From the NCBI GenBank assembly GCA_947396885.1, contig OX377203.1, forward strand, positions 25,795,253 to 25,859,252: a stretch of 64,000 nt of DNA, read 5' to 3'. Position 1 is the stretch's first letter, and every line of letters starts with the position of its first letter. The stretch is from Heligmosomoides polygyrus polygyrus. Taxonomy: Eukaryota > Nematoda > Chromadorea > Rhabditida > Heligmosomidae. Of the stretch, positions 10,651 to 22,059 are shown in pieces. A program made the translations under genes and the position numbers. The notes beneath the pieces are model-generated. The model did not search any database, was not told where the DNA came from, and was given only the letters and a program-made list of their open reading frames with translations.

Positions 10651-11280
10651 GATGGCCGACCGTTCTTACTGAGCACCTCTCCCCTCAATGCTCTCGCGCC
10701 AAATTTTTCGCATGGGCAGCCTGCGGTGCGGGCACCCAACTTCTTCCGGTCAGGAGTTTCATTTTGCAATTCTGATTAGTAACCAGCATTCCGAGGTCTT
10801 TCTAATGATCCTGGTCTTGAAGATCCCTGGAAGGTCGAAACCTTTCCTAGTTAATCGAAAAGTAACATGACCACACCCACATTGCCACACTTCTGGCCCA
10901 GAACTCTGCAGGTTCGCTGCCCAATATAATGTCGTGGCAAGGCAGGCAGGACGTAAGAAATCCTGCCTGCTTCGATTGCAAAACATCATGTAAACATCAT
11001 CTACACTAACCCGTTTATTATGATGGTGTTAATGCATGGTTGGTTGAATTCGAGCGAAGTGACTGAAATTGCGGTGACAAGGATCATTTCGTTAGTGAAA
11101 CGACGAGCATTACTTTGGTCCACCCAAGCTGAGTGGATTAGTCCACTTCTGTTAAATCTGTTCACCTTGAAGTACGTTTTCTTTAAGATTCTTTAAGATA
11201 AGCGATATCAACTAATGTCATATCACGGGTGAGTGCTGATAGGTGATTGCTACTAGGAAGAGATCTTGGATGTTCTGTTC
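10651..11280. other. unassigned stretch
   Basis: Short frames (10564-10779, 10759-10989 minus) lack recognisable motifs. No repeat copy was identified. Confidence 0.4.
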
Positions 11281-11284
11281 GATC

Positions 11285-11372
11285 AGCGCTGGTGGTGTAA
11301 CGTGTAGCATCGCCGCTCGGAAGGCAGAAGGTGCAGGTTCGAGCCCCGCCTGGCGCAAGAGTTTTGACCGCA
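11285..11372 (+). mobile_element. SINE-B copy
   Basis: Head cagcgctggtggtgtaacg, gtagcatcgccgctcgg, B box aggttcgagccccgc and tail cctggcgcaagagttttga. It is one of the clearest copies, but there is an extra base run between the boxes, so it is not a functional tRNA. Confidence 0.75.
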
Positions 11373-11399
11373 GCTAAACATCCTTCTAACAAGCTTTAT

Positions 11400-12500
11400 C
11401 AGTTTTGACAAGATCATGTAGGAATTTTTAAATTTATATCATGCAGACATGAAGGCATCGTAATGATAATCCATGTACCAGACACCGCGACGCACTGAAC
11501 GCGAACGCGTGGAGCGATCTCAACAGTAAATTGAGGGTAAGAGTTCCGATTTCTTGCTTGCCGACGTGAGCCATGGAAATTTGCGTTAGCTGCAAGAGTT
11601 AGAATCTCATTATTGTTTAGCAGTGATATCATTTTTTGGAACATTCTTGCATAAACAAGGAAGGAGACAGAATCTCTTTTTTTCGGAGCGCGGGTAACGA
11701 ATACTGCGTCGACAAAGTTGTCATTCTCCTTCTGCTTCCTGAAGGGTCCCCTTTTCAAAACAAAAATGTAGAGTCGGAACTCGCTGATGTCGTGTGTCAC
11801 ATGGAGTGCCACCCACTCACCACGCACTCTGTTACAGAGAATTTAGACAAGGCCTATTGTTAGCGGCAAATTGTCTTCCACGTAGTCGGAATAACTGGCG
11901 CCCAAAATAGCTCCGCGATAATTGGAGTGACTGCTCAGCGAACAACGAATACCTTCCAATGCTCTGAGACGGGGGGCAAGGCGTTTTTCCAGTTGAATTG
12001 TGCATCGGAATCTTAATTCCGTGCTTGACGAGCACTTGCCGCTGCTGCGTGCGGCTCAGAGCTCAGAGAACGATGACCTCCTGACGGCTGACGCGTGCGA
12101 AGCCCTTTTCAAAGGCATAGCAACAAGGGGTGAATAGCAGTGAACGTGGAGAAAGGGTGCCTTGTACAAGACGTTGCCCCCCGGAATTGTCCACACGGGA
12201 TTCTTCTTTGGAAGTGTTGCCTAAGCAACTGATATTGACTTAGGTAGGGAAGGGACAATGTCTCAAGGTAAACGGACCAGCTACATATTACCGTATTGGT
12301 GGTTATTGTAGCTGTCCGATATTGACTAAATATTGCATTGAATACCCTGAAAGGCAAGTTCGAATACAACGGTTATGTAATCGGCCTGATTTATGAATTA
12401 TGTATATTAATGGGTTGTAAGGAAAGTATAGCGCCGTCTTTTTTCAAATTTATTTCCTTCGTTCCACACATACAACAACTAACGAACATATGTACCATTA
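11400..12500. other. unassigned stretch
   Basis: Open frames on both strands (11414-11827 minus, 137 aa; 11636-11863 plus) have low-complexity-free but unrecognised translations and no splice-site context that supports a gene. Confidence 0.4.
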
Positions 12501-12509
12501 TTATTAACT

Positions 12510-13540
12510 ATGTACAACATAATGCCATTTGTCACCTAATTTGTAAATCCTACTTCCCATATAATTCCTGGGGCTTTGTCGAAAAAAAAAAAAACTCAGC
12601 GAGGCACTTTTCAAGTTGCTCCCTGTCGTCAAATTCTTTCTTCTGCAAATGGTTCGAGAACGAAAGAAACAGATGATAGACCGTTGGGGCAAGCTCCGGT
12701 GAATACGGTGGGTGGGCCAGAACATGCCATCCAAGACACTGGAGTTTTTCTGAGTCTCGCTTGCTACGTACATCGTCGTGAAGGAAGATGATCAAGTCTT
12801 GTTTCCCAGGAAGAGCTGCTTCAACGCGACCCAACTGCCTGCAGTAGGCTTCGCTACAGACAGTGGTGTTTGCAGCAGCTCCCTGTGAATAACTCCGTTG
12901 CGATTTCACCAGACACTGAGCTCTACCTTTTTTGGGCGAAGTTCCGGTCCTGGCGTGGGAATGCCTGCTTCGCCGCGACTGAGCCACTGACGCTTACGAG
13001 TGTGGTTAGCGTAGACCACCCACTCTTCGTCGTCAGTGACGAGATTCTCGAGCCAAAAATTATTCACAAAGCCAAGAAGTCCATGCACGCATCTTGTAGC
13101 TGGTGGCCACTAAGTTCATGCGGTACCCATGCACCATATCTACATATCTTCCCAAGAACGCGCAGGTGTTGAGCTATGGTGGTATGTATGACGGCACTCG
13201 ACTTCCTCTGTGAGTTCACGCGTGCAACGCCGGGGATCGTCCTGAACCTGCTCCAGAAGGCCCTCCTCATCCACTGCAACTGGCCTTCCAGAAGGTGGTT
13301 GGTCCTCCAAGCAAAGCTTTCCGTTCTCTGCGTCGTAGGAGACAGTGGTGAGACCCATCGTCCCACGTATGGTATCCACCGCGATTCTTGCACTGCTTTG
13401 CTTTTTAAACTCGCAAAACATAAGCAGTCGAACTTGCTTGCAGTCGATAACTTAGCCTTTATATGCGCTATTGGGAGAAGGTTCCAGAACACATCAAAAT
13501 TTAGCGGAACGGGGGAAATTTTCCTTGCAACGTAGCAGCT
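12510..13540 (-). pseudogene. mariner transposon with decayed transposase
   Basis: Reading minus-strand frames from about 13430 down to 12545 gives a mariner transposase in order: N-terminal helix-turn-helix region (FCEFKKQSSARIAVDTIRG, PPSGRPVAVDEE, DPRRCTRELTEE), GAWVPHELSG, then DDEEWVVYANHTRKRQWL with the first catalytic Asp. It goes on with PELRPKKVELSVW, FLHDDVR for the usual HDNARPH block, AHPPYSPELAPTVYHLFLSF and LEKCLAEFF. Frameshifts separate the pieces. The third catalytic Asp, normally in the SPDLAPSDYH block, reads Val (APTVYH), so catalysis is lost even apart from the frameshifts. Terminal inverted repeats were not resolved. Confidence 0.85.
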
Positions 13541-14941
13541 TAGTTATCCAGCGTTTCTTTATTTAGTCCTTCGCTCTTCCTCAAGAATGAGGCAAGAATG
13601 AATGTATCTTCTGACAAGTGAGTACTAAAGACTTCAGAATTTCAAGGGAAATCAGAAGTGTGGGAAGGTCTGAGCATCGCCGAGGTTATTCCGTGAGGAG
13701 TTTTAGGAGATGGGCAGCTTACGTACGCAAATATTTATGCAGCATTAAGAAGCGCTTTTTCATCCTTTTTTCGACATTCTATTGATAACATTCGTGGAGA
13801 AAGTAGTTGTACCTAGGAACACTGGTTTTTAGGAGGAGTAAGCGAAAAAAGGCCTATGTTATGATTAGCCCAGGAACTTGTGCAAAGAATGTTCTTCTAC
13901 AGTTGTAACGTATGCCATAGAAGAATGCAACTGTGTTCTGAAACCAGCACTCAGGGGACGTGCTCTTCTGCTCCACAAAGTTTCAAAGTTTGTTACTACA
14001 ATGAGCGCCTGTTTTTGCAAGCAGAATATTCCGATATCTGTTGAAAGGTAGTTTGTCCCCTATAGGCTTCATTTTGGTCGTTCATCTTGAGCTTCAACTT
14101 ATGTGCACAAGTGGAGATTTCAACCATTGAATACAGGGTTCAGAGCGTTCGTTAATGGGTTGAACGTGCTGTCACAAGGACACTGCACTTTTCTGTGGCT
14201 GTTCATGCAAGGCCAAAACGGAAGCTAGCAACAGCATGAATTTTCGTTTCTGATGAACCTTCTCTAGACATTAGTCCCCTCTGTTTTTTATCGCACTTAC
14301 AGTTTATAACGGGTTGTGGGCGTAGTTATTGGGTTGCCCACAGAAAGGGGTCGAGAGCATTATCCGTAAAAAGTCTGTGACAGGTGGATGTCGTCATCTC
14401 AGCTGCTCTTGGCCCACGTTTCCAATTGTAGTGAACCGTAGACGCTCAAATATCAGCCACAGGCCGTTACGAACCGCCAACGCCTTATGTTAAAAAAACC
14501 TGGTAATCACCAGCTACGATACACAAGTGCATGATTGATATGCACGTCATTTCACATTTTCTTGAAGCAATTTATGGAGGCTTCAAGCACACCTTATGTC
14601 AAGAATACACGCCATTTTCAAGAAATGGAATTAAAGACAAAGGAATGGGAAAAAGAGAAGCACCAGCATCTTTCAGTCGGTTTCCAGGATCCGTCTCTCA
14701 TTCTATTTCTATCGGATGAGTGGGCACAACTGGCGCTTTTTCTAGCGGTGTGTTCCATCCTCCGCGAATCTGCGGATTTGGCGGATCATTCCTCCTGGTG
14801 CTGTAGCGGAAGTATTTTGAGAGGCTCTTTGAAAAAAAGGGATCAGGGCTCAATGTGCATTGCAGGAGCGAACAGCCTCTGTGACGGATAGCTAGAGATT
14901 AATGTGGATCTCTAGAATTGATAGCTAGAAGTACACTAGTG
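13541..14941. other. unassigned stretch
   Basis: 1.4 kb without recognisable coding sequence. Overlapping short frames at 14531-14891 have no known motif. Confidence 0.4.
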
Positions 14942-14953
14942 ATGTTGGAAGAT

Positions 14954-15252
14954 GAAGGATAAATGAGGATAAAGGACGGCGTTACCCAATCCCTTCTGGG
15001 ATGCGCCAGCGCATTCTACTTCTACGGGATGTCGTGGAGGCGACATGAATGCGTATTTGGCCATACAATGACTTGCGGTGGCCAGCCGATGAACAAGTCA
15101 GCGCTCTATCCTTCCCAGACAAGTCTGGTACCAATTCACCGACCCCGGAGGGATGGAAGGCTTGGTTGGCCTGGGCGGGAAATCCGAACCAGGAACCTGG
15201 TATCGGGTGCACGCGACAGTCGCGCCTCCTCCGATTGCGCTACACGCGCCCA
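14954..15252 (-). mobile_element. SINE-A, full-length reference copy with target-site duplication
   Basis: A 299-bp tRNA-derived SINE, read on the minus strand. The head is GGGCGCGTGTAGCGCA, with A-box-like TAGCGCAGTCGG and B-box-like GGTTCGGATTTCCC about 50 nt later. A tRNA-unrelated body (ggtaccagacttgtctggga, catcccgtagaagtagaatg, gcatcccagaagggattg) is followed by a tail of TCCTTTATCC-type repeats. The direct repeat atgttggaagat flanks it exactly at 14942-14953 and 15253-15264, which proves insertion by target-primed retrotransposition. Pol III promoter boxes and lack of an ORF fit a SINE mobilised by a LINE. Confidence 0.9.
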
Positions 15253-15301
15253 ATGTTGGAAGATACGAAAATTAAAGCGATTTCGTCACAAAACCTAGCC
15301 G

Positions 15302-15541
15302 GGCGAGGAAGTCTCCAACAGTTCTGCGTATCAGAAGTGGAAGTTGTTGTGTTAATCGATTAAGTGACCACTGGTTACTCAACCAACTTGTTGGGGAAAT
15401 GTGAAAAGGGAGGATCTGGAAGCATTTAGGGAGGTGTGCGACCAAGCCGGAATGGCCTGGTCGCACACCTCCCTACTCTACGCCATGACACCACCAGCGC
15501 TGTGTGCTCGAAGGGACACCACTGTTGGAGACTTCCTCGCC
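15302..15541. repeat. nested foldback with two 21-bp hairpins
   Basis: Outer arms 15302-15322 and 15521-15541 are perfectly complementary over 21 bp. Inner arms 15428-15448 and 15454-15474 pair over 20 of 21 bp around a 5-nt loop (ggaat). Sequence between the inner and outer arms on the right (about 15475-15515) resembles a reverse SINE-B head, while the left side does not, so the outer and inner hairpins seem to have separate origins. Confidence 0.7.
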
Positions 15542-15565
15542 TCGAGGTATGCGTTCGATCAAACA

Positions 15566-15645
15566 GCGCCGGTGGTGTAATGGCGTAGAGCATTCCCGGA
15601 CAGCAGGAGGTGCGGGTTCGAGTCCTGCCTGGTGCTAGAATATTG
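15566..15645 (+). mobile_element. SINE-B, reference copy
   Basis: The head GCGCCGGTGGTGTAATGGC pairs at its first 7 nt with CTGGTGC near 15636, like an acceptor stem. The B box is GGGTTCGAGTCCTGC, with a pairing T stem. The 5' sequence resembles tRNA-Gly genes, which commonly begin GCG..GGTGGT.TAGTGG. After the tRNA-like part comes tagaatattgattgcaacaa, found in several copies as gttttgat.gcaacaa. The anticodon arm is not well formed and copies are dispersed, so it is a SINE and not a tRNA gene. Confidence 0.75.
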
Positions 15646-15654
15646 ATTGCAACA

Positions 15655-15770
15655 AAGCACCGCTACAGCAGCTTGCAGCCTCAATCCCAGCCACTTGAGG
15701 ACAAAAGAAGCTGATTTGTAGCACCTTCTCAGCAGTTTGCAGCTTCAGGGGAGCCACTTAAGGCTTAAAT
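15655..15770. repeat. two-unit diverged tandem duplication
   Basis: cagcagcttgcagcctca followed by agccacttgaggac, and again cagcagtttgcagcttca followed by agccacttaaggc, about 66 bp apart. Confidence 0.6.
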
Positions 15771-16667
15771 AGCAGTTGAATCATGACAACTTCTTTTCAC
15801 TGTCGTCACGAACGTGATCCTACGGTTGTGCAATACTCACTGCGCGCTGCCACTGATGAAGTAGGGCTTGGTAATGCGATGAAAAAGGATGATAGTAATG
15901 CGCGAAGGCTAGATGGGATAGCTCGGCCGAACTCTGGCTCAAGTTAAACCTCGAGGAAATCGAGTGTGAGGCGGCCAAAACGTGTGCTTGTTGAGATCAT
16001 CGCCGTCATGCTTTCAGTAGCTGAGGCTCGAATAGATTAAGATTAAGCGATTTGAAGACAAACACGTAAACAACAGATTATATGATACACCTGGGTCAAT
16101 AAAATTCGCTAAAACAAACAAAACAACAAAATAGGAATCAGGTGGATCACGCGACATGATGCAGAAGTAGGACAGTGGTGTCAGAGAGGAACGACGAGGG
16201 CTTGAGAGTGACGACGCACCCGATCTGTTAGGGGAACTGCTCCGACCTTAAGATGGTGTTTATTGGCGCCCTTCCAATTCGAACCAACCCCATTCACACC
16301 TTGACCTGATCTATGCTACTACATTCGATCTGCAGAGGTCCGTGCCCTGACCATCTTCATTCTTCCGCGGTTTTCAAGCCAACCTCATTTCAGGTCAGCA
16401 ACTGATGGTGAGAGAAGTGGCAGAAGAAAACGCAAAATAGCGGTGCATCGTTATCTCTGCTACATTTTATGGCTGTCGTGTTTAGCAAGATGAATTTGTC
16501 AGAAGCCCATGAGGCAAGATTTTGCAGAAAAGTCGCCTGACAGTTGCTACTTGTGCTAGGCATCCGCCATACTCCCATCTGCCTCCGGGACACCGACTTG
16601 GCGACGACGACGCACGTCACGGGTGGTCGCGGTGGTCAGGCTTGGTATCGCATGTGGAGCACATTAT
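15771..16667. other. unassigned stretch
   Basis: No gene or repeat recognised on either strand. Confidence 0.4.
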
Positions 16668-16965
16668 GGGCACATCTAGCGCAGCTGGAGGAGGTGCCGA
16701 CTGTCGCATGCACCCTACACAAGGTTCTTGGCTCAGATTTCCCGATCAGGCCAACAAAGTCTTCCACCCCTTCAAGGTCGGGAATTGGTACCAGACTTAT
16801 CTGGGAAGGATAAAACACCTACTTGTCCATCGGCTGGTCACGACAAATCATTGTAGGGCGCAAAAACACATTCATATCGCTTGTACACCCTGTAGAAGTA
16901 GAATGTGTGATGCATCCCAAAAAGGATTGAGTGTCGCCATCCTTATTTTTATCTTTTGTAATGTG
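16668..16965 (+). mobile_element. SINE-A copy, near full length
   Basis: Head gggcacatctagcgcagctg, mid block ggtaccagacttatctggga, 3' body cctgtagaagtagaatgtgt and catcccaaaaaggattga, tail ccttatttttatcttt. It spans the whole family model with moderate divergence. Confidence 0.8.
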
Positions 16966-17274
16966 CGGAACTGCAGACAAAGGCATCTGCAAAAGTTGCA
17001 GCAGCTCGAGTAGCGCCGTCACGTCCATTCATGGTCTTTTTGACTACGTTCGTATATTAGTTAAAACGGATCTTTCTTAGTCGGGAGTGGGCACCGCTTC
17101 AGCAACAGTCCCGTCAGGCAGTCTACAACAAGACACCACATTCGCTGAGCTCACCTAAGAGCCACCGTATGATTTGTTGGATCTATCCTAGTCAGTGGGA
17201 GACAAGTAACTAAAGATTATGTAACCAATTGACTTGAGACTCACGAAGCGACTTCAAGGGGACACACGGGACTC

Positions 17275-17308
17275 AGGAAACAAACAAATAAACAAACAAA
17301 CAAACAAA
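17275..17308. repeat. AAAC microsatellite
   Basis: Repeated AAAC units with one AAAT variant. Open frames through it read polar low-complexity and are not genes. Confidence 0.85.
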
Positions 17309-17680
17309 AGAACCGCCGCGGATGTAAAAACGCTTTGGCGGGCAAAGCGCATTCAAACACAGCTGACTGTCACATGTAATGTTATAACCCAGACCCGTCG
17401 TAGTGACGGGGTTGTTTACAACCGCGGCGAAAGCGAATTAATTTTTTGCTTTTTGTGATTTTTTTCACCTTAGGTCCTATATTGTCCTGTTGAAACGGCT
17501 CCGTGAGTCTTGATTCAGTTTATTACCTAATTTTTAGTTATGTGCCCCCACCCCCCCTCCCGACAAGGATAGAACCCGTTTGTTGGTAGCTTAAGCACTG
17601 AGGACAATTTTAGGGAAAGTGATGAGAGGCAAAACACCACATGCTCCCCTGACTAATATAGATCCAAGCCTTTTGTTCGT

Positions 17681-17885
17681 GGAGCAGCTTGAATGCGTAT
17701 TTTGTCTACATGATGTTTTTCGAGCCTCAGCCTATGTACAAAGCAGTGCTTTATCCCGCCCAGTAACTGTGCACGAACTCGTCGACCCTGTGGGATGGAA
17801 GTCTTGGTTGGTCGAGCAGTGATTTAACGACTTGGTTCGGGATGTGGGCGAGGGTCAGCGCCTCTTTCGACTGCGCTGCCCGAGT
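17681..17885 (-). mobile_element. SINE-A, strongly diverged
   Basis: Landmarks in reverse orientation: cttgaatgcgtattttg, agcagtgctttatcccgccc, gaccctgtgggatggaag and tcgactgcgctgccc. Confidence 0.6.
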
Positions 17886-17889
17886 CCAT

Positions 17890-19480
17890 GCAATGCGGTG
17901 AAAAGAGTAGGTGTTCCAGAACCCAAACTCTGTGAAGACATTTCGCAGCACCTGAAAAGTGATGTCCCCAACGAAGTTCTGCGCTCAGTGAAGAAACAGC
18001 AAATGGAAACTTCAATGTCCATGAGGGAAGGTAAGTCCTGAACTGAAAAACAACAGAAGAAATGGAGAGTTTGACCCAGCCGATGTCATGGGGGGATGTA
18101 GGGAAAGCAACTCCTCGAAAGGTTACAGAAGCTTCACACTTAAAGGATGCACTACCTCGGCGACTGCCACTCGTCGCTGTGCTCTGCGCGACGATGAGCG
18201 ACAGTCAATGTGCGTAAGTATGTTTCGCTTCCGACAGTCGAAGGCCTAGATCATTGGAAAAATTGAGTCAGCATATAAGAATCTCGGTTCCTGGCAAGAC
18301 TGAACTCAAGAACTACAAAGAACGATGAAGACAAAATGAGAGTGTCTGGGAAGAGCCTACCGATGTAGGATTCCAGTGCTCCCCATTTTTTCTGTTTGTG
18401 CTGCAGTACTCAAAGAGGTGACGTACTCTACCCACGAGGAATCTTCTGTTCAAGCTATCTCTTCGACGAGCCCCTGTAGCTTATAGGATTATTCCATGAA
18501 ACACCGAACGTCAGAATACCAAATATTGCACCCCACCTCACTGGTTTTTGAAATCAAGAGCAAATATGTATGACACAGACAATCTCCTCGCGAAACGGCG
18601 ACAATCAAAAGTCAAAGGAGTTTTGAATGACAAGCGTTACATGACATGTCACTAATGATACGTTAAGAATGTCACTCATGAGCATAAAAGAAAAAGGCGA
18701 GCATTTTGCACCAAGTTCTGAGCAGAAGCATTGTTCTCGGAGTTTTCTTTTTCTTGTTTTCTCCTTTTTCTTCAACGGCTGTCCCGCTTCTTAGCTGGGT
18801 CCGCAATTCTGGTACATAACGTCTCCTTTTCTGATTCAGCACTCGGTCAGGGTATACTAAGTGAGTTTCGCGCATCTTGCCAGCTATCGGCGCGACACCA
18901 AACTTCTACCGACTAGCATCTTTTCGGCTGAAGTCCGTGCGCGTAACAGCAGCAGGCAACAGTAGCCAAATGATCCATTTACTTTGTACATGAACAATTA
19001 AGCAGGGTTAGAACAAAAAAACGACACACACAAGAAAGCGTGATAATGAATAGGATAATACAAATAGTGATAATTACATACTGCACTCACAAACACGAAT
19101 AATTTGATAAGCTACCAACAACTTCCTGGTGATGGCGCTCAACAAGACTTTTGTATCGCCTCCGTGAACTTGGCATAAAGATTTTCTTTGAAAAGTGTAG
19201 GAACTCAGAGTCGGCCCTATCTGTAAAACTAGGATCTTACATTAGTTTGAGCTCTTGGTATTTTATTCATTTATTTATATTTACGTGGAGCGTCCACTTA
19301 AAAAATAGAACGAAAGGACATGAACTTAAAAACCAGAACAGAACGAATAGAACATATATTGTTAGGTGTTAGACGTCAGACAACAGTAACTATAGGAAGT
19401 AAACTATTAGGGAACATCATGGAGATACCTGTCAACAAGTCTTTTGTATTGCTTTAACGATTTTGGTGAAATGTTTTTCT
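17890..19480. other. unassigned stretch with a diverged direct repeat
   Basis: No gene recognised. About 65 bp around caacaagacttttgtatcgc (19140) recur in diverged form at about 19433 (caacaagtcttttgtattgc), immediately before the reverse transcriptase. This may be a partial duplication of the insertion site. Confidence 0.45.
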
Positions 19481-19489
19481 TCGGTCACG

Positions 19490-21422
19490 GACAACATCGA
19501 CGAGGACCACGACCGCTCCGTGCATCATCTCCGCGATAGTGCTAAGATAGCCGAGAGCTTGAAAACCACCAAGAGACGCCAGTCTCCGGAAACTCTCGAG
19601 ATGAGCTGGAGCAGCACAAGCGTCAGGCAACTACCAACTGACGTCCGAGCTTGCGAAGCTATGCGGAGAGGCGATAAAGGGGGATCTGAAGGAGAGAGGG
19701 CGGCTAAAGCAGCAGAGGCAGGTTTGAGCATCCGCAATGCCCGCCGGAACTTCGCCAACTTCAAAACCAAGATGACCGTTCTCCGAAGTCCTGACGGAAC
19801 CGTCACCTCTTCCAGAAGGAGCATGGAAAAGGTCATCCACGACTTCTACTCCGATCTCTTCGATAGCCACGTCCACCTGCCCCCACGCCATCTTCCGCAG
19901 AATGGATACGTCGTTCCCTCTGTTCTCCCTTCCGAGGTCCGACACGCCATCTCGTCGATGAAGAAACGTATAGCACCCGGTCCCGACAGGATCAGACCCG
20001 AACACCTGAAGAAACTCCCGCCAGCGCTCATTAACACTTTGGCGCGGCTCTTCTCGCGCTACCTGTCGGAACGCAAGGTTCCATCTCAGTGGAAGACCAG
20101 CAAGACCGTCTTGCTGTACAAGAAGGGAGACGTGCACGACGTTGGCAAATATCGCCCGATCTGCCTGCTGTCCGTAGTCTACAAGCTGTTCACTCGAGTC
20201 ATCCTGAATAGGATCAGCCGAACGCTGGACGAAGGACAGCCATGCGAGCAAGCAGGATTTCGGAGAGGTTTCAGCACGATCGACCACATACACACCATTA
20301 CGAAGCTCATCGAAGTGTCGCGAGAGTATAAGCTGCCGCTGTTCCTTACGTTCATCGACCTGAAGAAGGCATTCGACTCCGTCGAGACTGAAGCGGTCCT
20401 CGAAGCCCTGCTCACTCAGTACATCAGAGTCCTTCGAGAACTGTTCAGTGGATTCACGACCAAGATCTCACCATTCTACAACGACGTCGTCGTCGACGTG
20501 AAGAGAGGGGTTCGGCAAGGGGATACCATATCCCCGAAGCTCTTCAGCGCCACCCTCCAAAACGTCATGCGCGAACTAGAATGGGAAGACATGGGAGTGA
20601 CGGTCGACGGATGGCAACTGCACCACCGTCGCTTCGCTGACGACATCGTGCTCATAACACCGAGCATCAGCCAGGCGGAGCGAATGCTGGCCGACTTCGA
20701 TCATGTATGTGGGAACGTTGGACTGCAGCTGAATCTTACGAAAACGATAGTCATGAGGAACGGACAAGTTTCTGATGTCCCATACTCGTTTAACGGAACG
20801 AGCATCTCCGAATGCTCCAGCTACGTGTATCTGGGTCGCGAAGTCAATATGGTCAACGACCTAGCGCCGGAGCTGAGCAGGAGGAAACGAGCGGCTTGTG
20901 GAGCTTTCAAGAGCGTCCAAGAAGTCGCGAAGAAGACGAAGAACGCCGACTCCGTGCCCACCTATTCGACTCCACTGTTCTTCCTGCCCTAACATACGCC
21001 TCAGAGACCTGGGCTATACGAAAGCAGGATGAACACGCGATCAGCGTGGAATCGAGAGGACGATGCTCGGAGTGAAACGACTCACGCAAGTGAGAGAAGG
21101 CCTTGTTCCGAGCTTCGCCGACGTTCGAAGATCAGAGACGGTGTCGCGTGGGCCAAGTGGTCGAAAATTAGGTGGGCCGGCCACGTAATGCGCTTCGCAG
21201 ACACCCGCTGGACGAGAGCCGTTACCGACTGGATTCCGATGTCAAGAGAACGCCGGGGCGCCCACCAGCGCGTTGGTCGGACTTCTTCGTGAAAGCCCTG
21301 AACGACCGACATGACGCTCTTCGTGTTCCTCGAGCGAAGAGGATAGATTGGAGCATAGGGACGAATGGAGACGCTGCTGGCGCCCGCTCGAGCAAGTCGA
21401 TGATCAACGGGACGACAGGTGA
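19490..21422 (+). pseudogene. RTE-like reverse transcriptase (5'-truncated LINE), frameshifted
   Basis: A long open frame to 20992 encodes the reverse transcriptase core of an RTE-type non-LTR retrotransposon: RNFANFKTKMTVLR, APGPDRIRPEHLKKLP, YRPICLLSVVYKLFTRVI, EQAGFRRGFSTIDHI, FIDLKKAFDSVETEAVLEAL, RGVRQGDTISPKLFSATL, RFADDIVLITPSISQAERM, LQLNLTKT and SSYVYLGREVNMVNDLAPEL. The catalytic Asp residues (FIDLKKAFD and FADD) are intact. After about 20935 the C-terminal part continues in other frames: LRAHLFDSTVLPALTYASET, then SELRRRSKIRDGVAWAK with IRWAGHVMR, then DVKRTPGRPPARWSDFF and DEWRRCWRPLEQ, ending near TGA 21420-21422. At least three frameshifts make it a pseudogene. Between ALLTQ and YIRVLREL about four residues usual in this family seem missing. 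The apurinic endonuclease domain is absent, as expected from 5' truncation. Confidence 0.88.
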
Positions 21423-21845
21423 CAGGTGGTACAGGTCGAAAGGTTTTGAAATTCGGTTCCAGCTCGAAAAATGCCGACCCTATATTACTTCTGGCTTTTA
21501 GAATTTGAATCTTCATCTGACCACCTCTAGTATTTGAAGTGAATAAAATTCCTGGACAGGAAGATCCAACTTAACATTGATTAGCTTATAGATTGTGATA
21601 AGATCATATCGCTACCTACGAGAAGCAAGGGTGCGTAAACTGAAGAGCTTTTTCTGATTTGTATCTTACGGGTTAATCCGCCACAAAGCGTTTTTTTTTC
21701 GAATGTGCCACGCCGGCGGTGCTGTGCTTTGGCCTCTCTACAGTATTATAAGGCGATACGGAAAAGAAATCTTGGAGACGAAGGCCCGACATACCATTTA
21801 TCAACTTATAGGAGATGAATAGATGATCACTTGCTCCTACGGCAA
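21423..21845. other. junction between LINE relics, unassigned
   Basis: Follows the end of the + strand reverse transcriptase and precedes the recognisable minus-strand LINE homology. No clear tail repeat or target duplication was found. Confidence 0.35.
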
Positions 21846-22059
21846 ACAAAATTCTGCGTTTGTCATTTTTGTCTCTATGGCGCGCTTCAACTTCCTTTTT
21901 CGCAAGCCAACACTCAGCGCCACACATTGCAACTGACCAACGACTGTTCTCCCATTTTCAGCCATAAGCGCTGTGGTATCATCCTATCTCAAAGCACGTC
22001 AATAAGGAAGCGCCACTTCATCCAAAATGCACTCACGCGTGAATCCACTTCAGACATCA

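Noticed and set aside
11285..11372. Possible tRNA gene (perfect-looking B box)
   Set aside because: The same sequence with extra bases in the anticodon region is dispersed about nine times with a common non-tRNA extension, so it is a SINE.
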